From NCBI GenBank assembly GCA_015179125.1, contig WHVA01000492.1:1-64000 (forward strand): a stretch of DNA of 64,000 nt. The letters run 5' to 3'. This DNA comes from Gautieria morchelliformis. Lineage: Eukaryota > Basidiomycota > Agaricomycetes > Gomphales > Gomphaceae. Both the position numbers and the translations under genes were made by a program. Shown in pieces: positions 22,157 to 32,516 of the stretch (within the stretch, counting starts at the first letter, position 1; the number at the start of each line of letters is the position of its first letter). Under the pieces are notes generated by a model that worked only from the letters and a program-made list of their open reading frames with translations, had not been told where the DNA came from and made no database searches.

Positions 22157-23713
22157 GTGCAGCCCAGCTCCAGGTTACCCTGGTCCACGCTGCCTCAAAA
22201 AGGCCGCGACATGACCCGGCCACAGACCCAGTGGCCGGGCCATCTTCACCTCGCGCGACGGCGCCGTTGCCGGTGCGCGCAACATCGGGGCTCGCTCCCG
22301 ATTGTCAGCGCCGACTCCGACCACGACAACAACGGAAGGGCAGAGCGCACCTTCCGACTCTGCGTACGGCGTCCCAGATGGATGGGAGTCAGACTCGTCC
22401 GTCTGGAGACGTACGACCCCGAACAGGCACAGCGGCTGGCAGAGCAGCCAAAGAAAAAGTGCAAGAAATTGCGCGGCTCCCTCCACACTGTCAATGGGCT
22501 AGCCATTGCGAAGGAAAGCGCAATCAGCGCTTACCTAGCGGCGTCATCGTCGCACACCATCAACAACCCCGCCCTTCAGCGGCGGGTAGCACAGGTCGAG
22601 GCCCAGTACATCGGGCCTGGCGTGGCCCTACATCTGCCGGCGGGGACAGTTGAGTTGGTTCATCCTCCATACCCGGGGGAGGGAAGGCTCATCCCACTCG
22701 GAGATCCACCGATCTCCGAGACGGGCCTCCTACCACAACCGGTAGGAAAGGCCCAACAACGTCGTACTCAATGGTACGACATCTGCCCGCTCGACGAACC
22801 CCGCTTCGTCGAACTCATAGCGCAGGCAAAAGAAACGCCGCAGATCGCGCGTACGCGCGAGATGATCGGCGTGTTCAAATGCATCGAGCGCGAACAACGC
22901 GCTCGCAATCCCAAAAGGGATTGTCTCGTGATAGCGGGCGGTACCCTGCACGACATCGCGGCCATTCTAAAGGGTTGGATACACAACCCTGAAGGAATCC
23001 CCTCCACCATCCGTGACAACGCGGATGGAACCTTCAACCTAGACGACATGGACGTCTGGATGTGGTTGAAGGCCCTTGCACCCCGGGTCAAAGGGGTCGC
23101 ATCACCGCTCAGGGCGAGGCTACTCGACCTCTTCGGCTCGACGGACCAATGGTCGAGCCTCGTCGACGCCAGGGAAGTGCTAACGCCTCAGAGCACCACC
23201 CTGCGGCTCTCAATCACGGGCCCATTCCCTGTGGAGGGCCGGCCCGGCCCCGACATCCCACTCGCGGAGATCGCGAGATGGTTGGCCCGCTACGCGGGAG
23301 TCACTCGTGAGCGAGCAGCGCGCATTGAACATTACGTTCAGCGCAGCATCACCGGCACGGCATTCAGCGCCGCCACCCGTGAGGGCCAACAAAAGGTCAT
23401 CGAGACCAGCCACGTGAGGGCCGCAGTGCCACGACCCCTCACTCACGCTCAGCTCGACCAAGAGCTGGCGCGCTTCCGGCCCCCTCCTCAAACGGAGGAC
23501 CCGGCTGTTGAGGCCATGCTCTGTGAGGACGCGGGCCCCAGCGCCCAAGCGGAGACCGCCGCTAATGGTGAGGCCGACCAGCCTCACCCGATCGCCACCG
23601 ATGACACGGATGTGCCCCCGGAGGAGTCACGTGCTCCTCCGGCCCCGTACGACGTCGTCGTCGTCGTATCGGCCACTCTAGAGGAATCCCTCATGGACGA
23701 CCTCTATGAGTAG
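22157..23713 (+). other. Gypsy-1 accessory open frame of unknown function
   Basis: A long open frame of about 500 codons lies after the chromodomain and before the polypurine tract, where a standard chromovirus has only a short non-coding stretch. I recognise no domain. The protein is hydrophilic, rich in Arg, Glu, Pro and Ala, with a basic patch EQPKKKCKKLRGS at about residue 95. Conserved-looking stretches are IGPGVALHLPAGTVELVHP, YDICPLDEPRFVELIAQAKE and DDMDVWMWLKALAPRVKG. An Asp/Glu/Pro-rich tail follows. There is no zinc knuckle, protease or envelope-type membrane segment. The upstream stretch, about 21.7-22.15 kb, also looks coding, with a coiled-coil-like run. It may encode an element-specific structural or antisense-regulating protein, or be a captured host gene; neither is supported by sequence alone. 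Confidence 0.6.
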
Positions 23714-23749
23714 GCGTTAACCCCTATAGTTGTCTATAGAGGGGGAGAG

Positions 23750-23963
23750 TGTAAATAACCCGTGTATCTACATGTACATTAGTTATTACATAATCCCAGT
23801 GGGCCCCTTAGGGACCCACTGTATAGTTTATGCGTGGGAACCGGCTAGCGGTCCCCATCGCATCTTACTCTTACCTGTCACTACGTAGCATTCAGAATAC
23901 CACTCATTGGTCAAGTTCTGCAGTGCCCTTGTGATACAAGGTCCTAAGATCGACATCTTTACA
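23750..23963 (+). repeat. Gypsy-1 3' LTR
   Basis: A 214-bp copy of the 5' LTR, identical apart from one position, preceded by the purine tract AGAGGGGGAGAG. It is followed by CATAT, the right target duplicate. Confidence 0.95.
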
Positions 23964-23968
23964 CATAT

Positions 23969-24517
23969 TCTGGGCCACCTGCTCGTTTTCCTTATCTTTC
24001 GCTATGCTCTGCAAACTGCATCAGTCCCCGGCAGGATACCACGAAATATGAACGAAGCTGAATACGGCTACGTGACCTAAGTAACCCACACACCTCAAGT
24101 TCCGGGCCTCGCAAGCCGTATAGAAGGGGCCACTATCTTCTGCCCTATTTCCAGAGTGGAATATTTCACCCAGTCAGTCGTCATGTGCACAATATTTTCA
24201 AGAAGCAATGAAAAATACAGAGATGGAAGTTAAGATTGTCAAGTCTGAAATTCTGGACAAGTCAAAAATGTCGTTGCACAAGTAGTACTATCACTGAATG
24301 CAAATCCTACCCTGTAACTATGTAGGCTTGAGCAATCCAATCCATTTTGTCGTATCCATGGCACCACAAGCGAGAACGTTGATACACTCTCAATGGATGT
24401 AAGGGGCGCTACTAGTCCTATGCACACATCTGCTCTATTACTCTTCAGTCACAAAGTCAAATTTGTCAAGAGGCTTGCGATTGAGGACGTTACAGTAATG
24501 CTACACGCTACATGGAT
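23969..24517. other. Spacer 3' of the NLR relic; nothing recognised
   Basis: About 550 bp between Gypsy-1 and the end of the NLR coding remnant on the minus strand. It probably includes the old 3' untranslated region of that gene. No other feature is seen. Confidence 0.5.
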
Positions 24518-24539
24518 CATCTGATGGCAGTGTACACCG

Positions 24540-25809
24540 CTCCATTGCTTACCAGCAGTTGAACAACTCCACAATGACCCTCAGACACCGCCGCCTGGAG
24601 TGCATTGCCATACTGGCCGCCTTGCACATGACATCTGCTCCCTTCTCTAGGAGCAGCTGAACAACAGCATGATGACCCCTTGACGATGCTGCCTGGAGCG
24701 CATTGCCATACTGGCCACCTTGCACATTGACATCTGCTCCCTTCTTTAGGAGCAGCTGAACAACAGCATGATGACCCTTTGATGATGCCGCCTGGAGTGC
24801 ATTGCCATACTTGCCACCTTGCACATTGATGTCTGCTCCTTTCTCCAGGAGAAGCTCAATTGTGGGATAATGTCCTTCATACGATGCTGCCATTGACGAT
24901 GCCGCCTGGAGCGCAGTGCCATATTCACCACCTTGCGCATTAGTGTCTGCTCCATTCTCCAGGAGCAGCTGAACAATGGCATGATAACCCTTTGACGATG
25001 CTGCCTGGAGAGCATTGCCATACTCACCGCCTTGCACATTGAGGTCTGCTCCTTTCTCCAGGAGAAGCTCAATTGTGGGATAATGTCCTTGGACCGATGC
25101 CGCTTGGAGCGCATTGCCATACTGGCCACCTTGCACATTGACATCTGCTCCCTTCGCCAGGAGCAGCTGAACAACGGCATGATGACCCCCTGATGATGCC
25201 GCCTGGAGCGCATTGCCATTCTGGCCGCCTTGTGCATTGACATCTGCTCCCTTCTCCAGGAGCAGCTGAACATTGGCATGGTGACCCTCTGATGATGCTG
25301 CTTGGAGAGCATTGCCATACCAGCCGCCTTGCGCATTGATGTCTGCTCCTTTCTCCAGGAGCAGCTGAACATTGGCATGACAACCCTTTGACGATGCCGC
25401 CTGGAGTGCATTGCCATACTTGCCACCTTGTGCATTGATGTCTGCTCCCTTCTCCAGGAGCAGCTGAACTGTGGGATAATGACCCCAATATGATGCCGCC
25501 TGGAGCGCATTGCCACATTCGCCGCCTTGTGCATTAATGTCCGCTCCATTCTCCAGGAGCAGCTGAACAATGGCATGATAACCCCTTGACGATGCTGCCT
25601 GGAGAGCATTGCCATAAAGGCCGCCTTGTGCATTGATGTCTGCTCCCTTCTCCAGGAGCAGCTGAACATTGGCATGATGACCCTCTGACAACGCCTCCTG
25701 GAGAGCATTGCCATACTTGCCACCTTGCGCATTGATGTCTGCTTCCTTCTCCAGGAGAAGCTCAATTGTGGGATAATGTCCTCGGAAAGATGCCGCCTGG
25801 AGTGCATTG
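24540..25809 (-). repeat. Homogenised ankyrin-unit array (99-bp units)
   Basis: About thirteen near-identical 33-residue units of the form G-HHA-VQLLLEKGADINAQGG-YGNALQAASS lie downstream of the Gypsy-2 insertion. One more lies upstream, near 32.52-32.57 kb. Units fall into two flavours, HHA(N/V/I)VQ and HYPT(I/V)(E/Q). One unit carries a 12-nt in-frame insertion (SMAA, near 24.89 kb). Nucleotide identity between units is very high, showing recent unit exchange or duplication. Confidence 0.9.
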
Positions 25810-26299
25810 TGTCAGGGGACACCCTGTTTTCCATTTCCAGTTCGGACACCACACCCAGTTCTGACTCCATTTCCAACTCTGCTTCCGGTTCCGATTCCAT
25901 CTCCGCCTCCGCTTTCGGAAATGATTCCGCTTCTGGGAGAACTTCCACCAGTTCTGTTCGCCTCGCCAGTTCCACTCCAATTTCCAACTTCCACTCTCGG
26001 AACAGTGTCGGAAATCAAGCGACTCGCGTAATAGGTGGCATCAAGGGTCGATCAAGGGTCAGGGTGGTCAGGGGGATGCAGGGTTGATGGCGGGTGCCAA
26101 GTGTTGTCCCTGGCTGCGCAGCGTAGTATAATACGGGCTCACTGACATTGGGGGTCCTTAGACTTTTCTCTTTGGATATCCCCTTGTCAGGTGAGAATCC
26201 CCTCTCTTGTATGCTCTGTTCATTTATACATACTTTGGATTTCCCCTTGTCAGTTGTGTGGTAGTGTGATCTCCACAACCAGCCAGGGTTGCCCTTACA
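25810..26299 (+). repeat. Gypsy-2 5' LTR
   Basis: A 490-bp LTR. Its first 200 bases are a degenerate TTCC-type hexamer repeat (GATTCCATCTCCGCCTCC and similar). A TATAATA box-like string near 26127 may mark the promoter. Confidence 0.93.
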
Positions 26300-27494
26300 G
26301 CAGAAAAGTCTCTCCCCTAGAGGACCGGCGGTCGTACTGCGCGTTGCATTCGCCATAGGTGCATTTGGAATCGGAGACAGCGACTCGGAGATCGCGACCT
26401 CTTCCGCACACACAGCGTATGACAGCCCCTCTTCTTACGTCGAGCTCCCAACCCCGGAAATCCCGTCCCATATTTCTCCTTCCGACATGGATCCGGACGA
26501 TCGTCTTCGGAATATGGAGGAGGAACTGACGCGGAACCGGATGAAGACCGACGCGATTGAAACAGCCTTACAAGCGATTTTGGCTAAGTTAGATATTCCA
26601 CAAAGTGGTGGAAATGAAATGCTGGACGATCCGGATTTCGGAAAAGCTGAAGTAGCCGAAGAGAGGGTCTCCGCGAAGTTAGCAAAGGTCAAACCTGCAA
26701 CTCCGGCGGACTTTGACGGAGATCAGGAGAAGGGACGCGCATTCTTCAACACATGCAGCATCTACTTCGCAATTGTCGGAGACCTCTTTCCGAATGACCA
26801 GGCTCGGATTCACTGGGCATTGTCCTTTTTCAAGTCGGACCGCGCAGCCCGTTTTGCAAACAAGGTGATCCGACATGGAGCAAAGGGCAAGGGGAACTAC
26901 TTCCGGGACTGGGACGCCTTCGAGAAAACATTTTCCGACCAGTTCTGCCCGAAAAACGAGCAGCTCACAGGCCTTACGAAGCTCGAGGGGACCAGCTGGT
27001 ACCAGGCCAAGGATCCGGTCGATGACTACATTGATCGCTTCCAGGAGCTCATCGACCTTGCGGAGTATGACGACGACAAGACGATCGTCATCAAATTCCG
27101 ACGAGGACTTGATCCGACACTCCAGAACCAAGTTGCGCTGCTTGGGGATGGAGCTCCGGATTTTGATGACCCGGAAGGGTGGTACCAAGCTGCGCAGAGG
27201 GTGTCCCGGAACAGGGAAGCAAATGAGGCCTTCGTGGAGACAAGCCGGAACATGACACGCAGTTCCACTCGTCCTACTCCACCTGTGCCAAAACCCGGAA
27301 GCGCATTCATTCCCACCCGGAAAATATTTCCGACGCTTGCTCCGCCTGCTCCTATTAGGAACCCTAGCCCTCCTCCCTCGAAGAGTGGCCCTGCCCCGAT
27401 GGATGTTGACCGCATGCGCGGAAAAGGCCGCGGAACTATCACCTGCTTCCGATGTCGACAACCAGGCCACTATGCTCGCGATGTTGGCAACTAG

Positions 27495-27957
27495 GGGCTA
27501 TGGCAGGGAAGGTTCGGTAGAGTTCTTAGAAAGCTAGAATCAAATATACTCTCTCAGTGAATTTATTGTCACTGATGTATTAATACAATACCTAGAATCA
27601 AATATACTACATGATTTTCAGTCAACATGCTATGTAAATATGAAGAATACTACTCGCCTCTCTCAGTGAATTTATTGTCACTGAGAGAGGAGTGTAATCC
27701 TGTCTCAGAAGGCATATACTTGCACCCGGCCCTTTAGCGCCCAAGGGCTCGCGCGTCGAAGTCATTTCAAACTCCGCTGGGTGCAGCCGCCTGTGAAAGT
27801 AGAAATAACAGAATGAAATGGAGAGATAGAGAGTGACTGGAAAATTTCGAAAATAAGCAGAGAAATGGATGCATGGTACAAGAACAGTATGAGAAAATAT
27901 TGAAACACCACACAATAAATTGAATATATTATGCTTGATTTTGGTGCAGGAGCATAA
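27495..27957. repeat. Insertion within Gypsy-2, AT-rich, with internal repeats
   Basis: About 460 bp of AT-rich sequence interrupts the element between the gag zinc knuckle and the next gag/pol codons. It contains a perfect hairpin, 27657-27690 (13-bp stem CCTCTCTCAGTGA, 8-nt loop), a direct repeat of 27 bases at 27549-27575 and 27658-27684, and a repeated AGAATCAAATATACT. Edges are approximate. It is not shared with the usual layout of this family, so it is a later insert. Confidence 0.6.
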
Positions 27958-30900
27958 ATGCACCCAACACGCGAGTGCCCCCAAGCCTTTGATATCCGGC
28001 TTATGACCACGGAGGAGAAACTCGAGCTCCTTCCAGAGTTCCTCGCACTTGCAGACATAAGCGGAGTGCCCTCTGCAGAAGAAGTTTCCAAAAATGCGGA
28101 ACATGATCCACCGGAAGCGGAGGATGCGTCGGATTTTGTGACACGCAGCGGGTGAGATGTGTGCCCCTGCTGCCTGTACATAACCGGTTTGCCTGTCTTG
28201 AAGTAGAGAATGAAAAGCCCCCACTCCCCTCACTTCGTACAGACCCACCGGATAAAGTCGCACAAAAACCAAATCCGACACCCTGTCCATCCCGCATCCG
28301 CCCTTGGGAGAAATGCCTTCCGAAGTGCTATGTTGTCGCTGCCACCCCTGGCCCCAAGTCACTAGTCATTAAGGTGGAGATCCAGACGACAGATACGGCG
28401 GAAGTCAAATCCGGACCCGCCCTTGTCGATTGCGGGGCCACTGGTCAGTTTATAGACCGGGACTATGTGGAACGGAACCGACTGACCACGTGGAAGTTGC
28501 AACGTGCAATCCCGGTGTTCAATGTGGATGGAAGCCCCAATGAGGCAGGGTCCATCACGGAGATAGTAGACACAATTCTCCGCTACGATGGGCACTCAGA
28601 ACGCACTTCCTTTGCAGTCACCAGCCTGGGGAAGCAAGACATCATCCTCGGGTTTACCTGGCTTCAGGAGCACAACCCGGAGATCAATTGGCAGACTCGG
28701 AAGGTACTGGTGAGTCGATGTCCAGCCAAGTGTCACATGTGCTGGTCGGAAGTGCGGAAGGAATGCCAGGAGCAGCGGAAGACCGAACGGCTCATACAGA
28801 CATGTCGTTCTGGCTCCCATCCACTGCTTGCAGAAGAAGACTCGGAAGCAGAATTTGAACCGGATCCCACTCCCAATTCCAATTCCAATTCCAATTCCGA
28901 CTCCGACGTCATCCGACTCGGTCGGGAAGACACTCTGGCGGAAGGGGAGCGCTTGCTGTACGTAAACCTTCCGCCAGAAGCGGAACACATCCGCGCCACC
29001 GGAAATATTTCGCAACGCCTTGCTGAAGCCTCCAAGAAGCATGATAGAGCGGAGGCGGAAATTCCGGAGTACCTGCGGGAGTTCAAGGATGTCTTTTCCA
29101 AGGAGTCGTTTGATGCCCTGCCTCCACGGAAGCTGTGGGACCATGCCATTGAGTTGGAGCCCAGGTCAAAGCCCACCAACTGCAAAGTCTACCCGCTGTC
29201 ACCCAAGGAGCAGGTAGAGCTCGATGCATTCCTTGCAGAAAACCTCTGTACAGGGAGGATCCGCCCCTCCAAGTCACCCATGGCATCTCGGTGTTCTTCA
29301 TCAAGAAGAAGGACGGCTCGCTCAGACTTGTGCAGGTTTACCGGGCCTTGAATGCGATCACAATCAAGAACCAGTACCCCATTCCACTCATTTCCGAACT
29401 AATCACACAACTCCGCGGGGCAAGGTACTTCACTAAGCTGGATGTCCGCTGGGGCTTCAATAATGTTCGGATCCGAGAGGGAGACGAGTGGAAGGCCGCA
29501 TTCCGCACCAACCGAGGACTCTTTGAGCCGCAGGTCATGTTCTTCGGCCTCACCAACAGTCCCGCCACATTCCAGACAATGATGAATGACATTTTCCGTG
29601 ACATGATAGCAGAAGGGGTTGTCTGTGTCTACCTCGATGACATCCTCATCTTCACAAAAACAATGTCCGAACATCGGGAAGTCGTGCGGAGAGTGCTGGA
29701 ACGGCTCCGGGAGTACAACCTGTGTCTCAAGCCGGAAAAGTGCGAATTTGAGTGGACGTGGATAGAGTATCTTGGGGTGATTGTGTCGGAAGGAAAGGTG
29801 GAAATGTACCCAGTCAAAGTTTCCGGTGTGTCGGATTGGCCCGTGCCGTGGAACAAGAAGGAGGTCCAGTCCTTCATTGGGTTTGTCAATTTCTACCGGC
29901 GGTTCATCAAGGACTTCTCCTGCCATGCCCGTGCCCTCTTTGACCTCACCAAGAAGGAGGTTGGATGGCAGTGGGGAGAGCCGGAACAGGCCTCCTTCGA
30001 CAAACTCAAAGAGCTGATCACTTCTGCCCCGGTCCTGATCTTTCCCGACGACTCTCGCCCTTACCGAGTCGAGGCGGATTCTTCCGACACAGCTACCGGA
30101 GTGGTCTTGTCACAACAGTCACCGGAAGATGGTGGGGGGTGGCATCCGATTGCCTTCTTCTCTAAGAGCCTTAGTCCGGTCGAGCAGAACTATGAGATCC
30201 ATGACAAGGAGATGCTGGCAATCATCCGAGCGGACAGACCACAAGAACCTTGAGTATTTCCGCACGTCTAAGAAGTTGAACCGACGACAAGCACGGTGGT
30301 CCCTACACCTGTCCCGGTTTGACTTCATGCTCCACCACCGCCCCGGCTGCACCATGGGCAAGCCCGATGCCCTATCCCGCCGTGCGGATCATGGAAGCGG
30401 AAGTGGAGACAACGCAGATATGACACTGCTCCGCCCAAGTCTCTTTGCAATCCGTGCCCTAGAGGGAGTGACTGCAGTTGGGGTGGAAGTGGAAATGCTC
30501 CGGGATATCCGGAGGCAGTACCGGGATGGAGAGAAGGAGGAGTCGGTGGTGAAGGCAGTGGAGGAACTTCGGAAAGGGCACTCACGGTCTGTACGGGCAG
30601 CGGAATGGTCGGAACGTGATGGACTGCTCCACTTCAGAGGCAAGGTCTACGTTCCAGGTGGGGCAGACCTCCGCCGCCGCATTGTGTCCCAGCACCATGA
30701 CACACGGGTCGCTGGGCATGCTGGCAGGTGGAAGACGCTGGAGTTAGTGGCTCGGAATTACTGGTGGCCCCAGATCTCCCGCTACATTGGACAGTACGTG
30801 AAGACATGTGACCTTTGTCTCCGAACTAAAGCACAACGACATCCGCCCGTCGGAGAACTTGTTCCGCTCCCGATTCCCGAATCCCGCTGGGACACCATCA

Positions 30901-32026
30901 GTGTCGACTTCATCGTTGAACTCCCAGAGTCTCATGGCTACGACGCGATCATGAACGTCGTGGATTTGGTAAGCAAGGTGTCCCACTTCATTCCGACGCA
31001 CACGAAGATCACAGCCCTCGGAGCGGCCCGCCTGTTCCTTGCACATGTCTGGAAGTTGCATGGGCTCCCAAAGCAAGTTGTTTCCGACCGAGGTCCACAG
31101 TTTGTCGCGGAACTGACTCGGGAGCTCTACCGCCTGCTCGGCATAAAGCTGGCTACCACCACAGCATACCATCCGCAGGGTGACGGACAGACAGAACGGG
31201 TCAATCAGGAGTTGGAGCAATATCTCCGCCTCTTTGTCAACGAGAGGCAAGATGACTGGGATGAGTTACTTCCACTGGCGGAATTCCAATACAACAACCA
31301 TGTACATTCTGCCACACAACAGACTCCCTTCATGCTTGACTCCGGACGACACCCGCGGATGGGCTTCGAGCCATGCCAGGCTGACTCCCGACTCGAGACG
31401 GTCAATGAGTTCCGGGACCGCATGGACTCCACCCTTTCGGAAGCCAAGTCGGCCCTTGCGAAGGCCAAGGATGACATGGCAAGGTACTACAACCAACACC
31501 GGGTTCCTGCCCCAGAGTACCAAGTTGGAGACAAGGTGTATCTAGATGCAAGTGACATCCGCACCACACGCCCTTCACAGAAGCTTGCCCACCGCTACCT
31601 TGGGCCCTTCACGGTGACGCGGAGGGTTGGACGGAATGCATACCGCCTCCGACTTCCGATGTCCATGTCCCGCCTCCACCCCATCTTCAACGTCGTGAAG
31701 TTACTCCCTGTGCTTGAGGACCCAATTCCAGGTCGGAAGGCTCGTCCGCCACCTCCGCCGGAAATTGTAGATGGGGAAGAGCACTATGTGGTGGAACGGA
31801 TCCTGGACAGCCGGTTTGTGCGAGGACGACTCCAATTCCTCGTGAAATGGGAAGGGTATGGGTACGAGGAGAATTCGTGGGTCCCGGAGCCAGATGTTTC
31901 CGCTCCAGACAAACTCCATGACTTCTATAGGACACACCCCGGTGCCCCTCGCCGAATCCGCTCACTGGCATTTCAATCCCTCGTGTCCTGTGCTTCGAGG
32001 ACGCAGCACGCTAGAGGGGGGGGTGA

Positions 32027-32516
32027 TGTCAGGGGACACCCTGTTTTCCATTTCCAGTTCCGACACCACACCCAGTTCCGACTCCATTTCCGACTCTGCT
32101 TCCAGTTCCGATTCCATCTCCACCTCCGCTTTCGGAAATGATTCCGCTTCTGGGAGAACTTCCACCAGTTCTGTTTGCCTTGCCAGTTCCACTCCAATTT
32201 CCGACTTCCACTCTCGGAACAGTGTCGTAAATCAAGCGACTCGCGTAATAGGTGGCATCAAGGGTAGATCAAGGGTCAGGGTGGTCAGGGAGATGCAGGG
32301 TTGATGGCGGGTGCCAAGTGTTGTCCCTGGCTGCGCAGCGTAGTATAATACGGGCTCGCTGACATTGGGGGTCCTTAGACTTTTCTCTTTGGATTTCCCC
32401 TTGTCAGGTGAGAATCCCCTCTCTTGTATGCTCTGTTCATTTATACATACTTTGGATTTCCCCTTGTCAGTTGTGTGGTAGTGTGATCTCCACAACCAGC
32501 CAGGGTTGCCCTTACA
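32027..32516 (+). repeat. Gypsy-2 3' LTR
   Basis: A 490-bp copy of the 5' LTR at about 97% identity; most of the differences are transitions at CpG. It is followed directly by the right-hand CATTG and the resumed ankyrin coding sequence. Confidence 0.93.

Larger units (their letters stand above)
14793..23963 (+). mobile_element. Ty3/Gypsy LTR retrotransposon with chromodomain (Gypsy-1)
   Basis: A 9.17-kb element with both LTRs, flanked by the 5-bp target duplication CATAT (14788-14792 and 23964-23968). In order it has a gag region with a CCHC knuckle, an aspartic protease (LLDSGSEG), reverse transcriptase (YMDD), RNase H (VITDGSKAGVG), an H-H-C-C zinc and DDE integrase, a GPY/F-like region (YIGPYRV) and a chromodomain. 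This is the chromovirus branch of Ty3/Gypsy. After the chromodomain comes about 2 kb with an additional open frame, then a purine tract (about 23737-23749) and the 3' LTR. The LTRs differ at a single position in about 213, so the insertion is very young. The gag-pol part shows roughly half a dozen or more frame interruptions, so this copy is a fossil. Confidence 0.95.
25810..32516 (+). mobile_element. Ty3/Gypsy element (Gypsy-2) inserted in the NLR ankyrin array
   Basis: A 6.7-kb element lies between CATTG target duplicates (25805-25809 and 32517-32521), with 490-bp LTRs that begin TGTCAGGGG and end CCCTTACA. The interior has gag (CCHC knuckle CFRCRQPGHYARD near 27.45 kb), protease (ALVDCGATGQFIDRDY), reverse transcriptase (YLDDILIF), RNase H, HHCC plus DDE integrase and a C-terminal chromodomain (YVVERILDSRF, LVKWEGYGYEENSWVPE). 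A purine tract precedes the 3' LTR (32011-32026). The LTRs differ at about 13 of 490 positions, so it is older than Gypsy-1. A separate insertion of about 460 bp sits after the gag knuckle, and a handful of frame interruptions make the copy a fossil. It is in the opposite orientation to the host gene it breaks. Confidence 0.95.

Noticed and set aside
22302-22653. Arg/Ser-rich open frames overlapping the accessory frame of Gypsy-1
   Set aside because: Shadow frames of the longer open frame in GC-rich sequence.
24746-25987. 413-codon Met/Ser/Arg-rich minus-strand open frame across the ankyrin array and LTR
   Set aside because: A shifted frame of the ankyrin units, kept open because the 99-bp unit repeats in phase.
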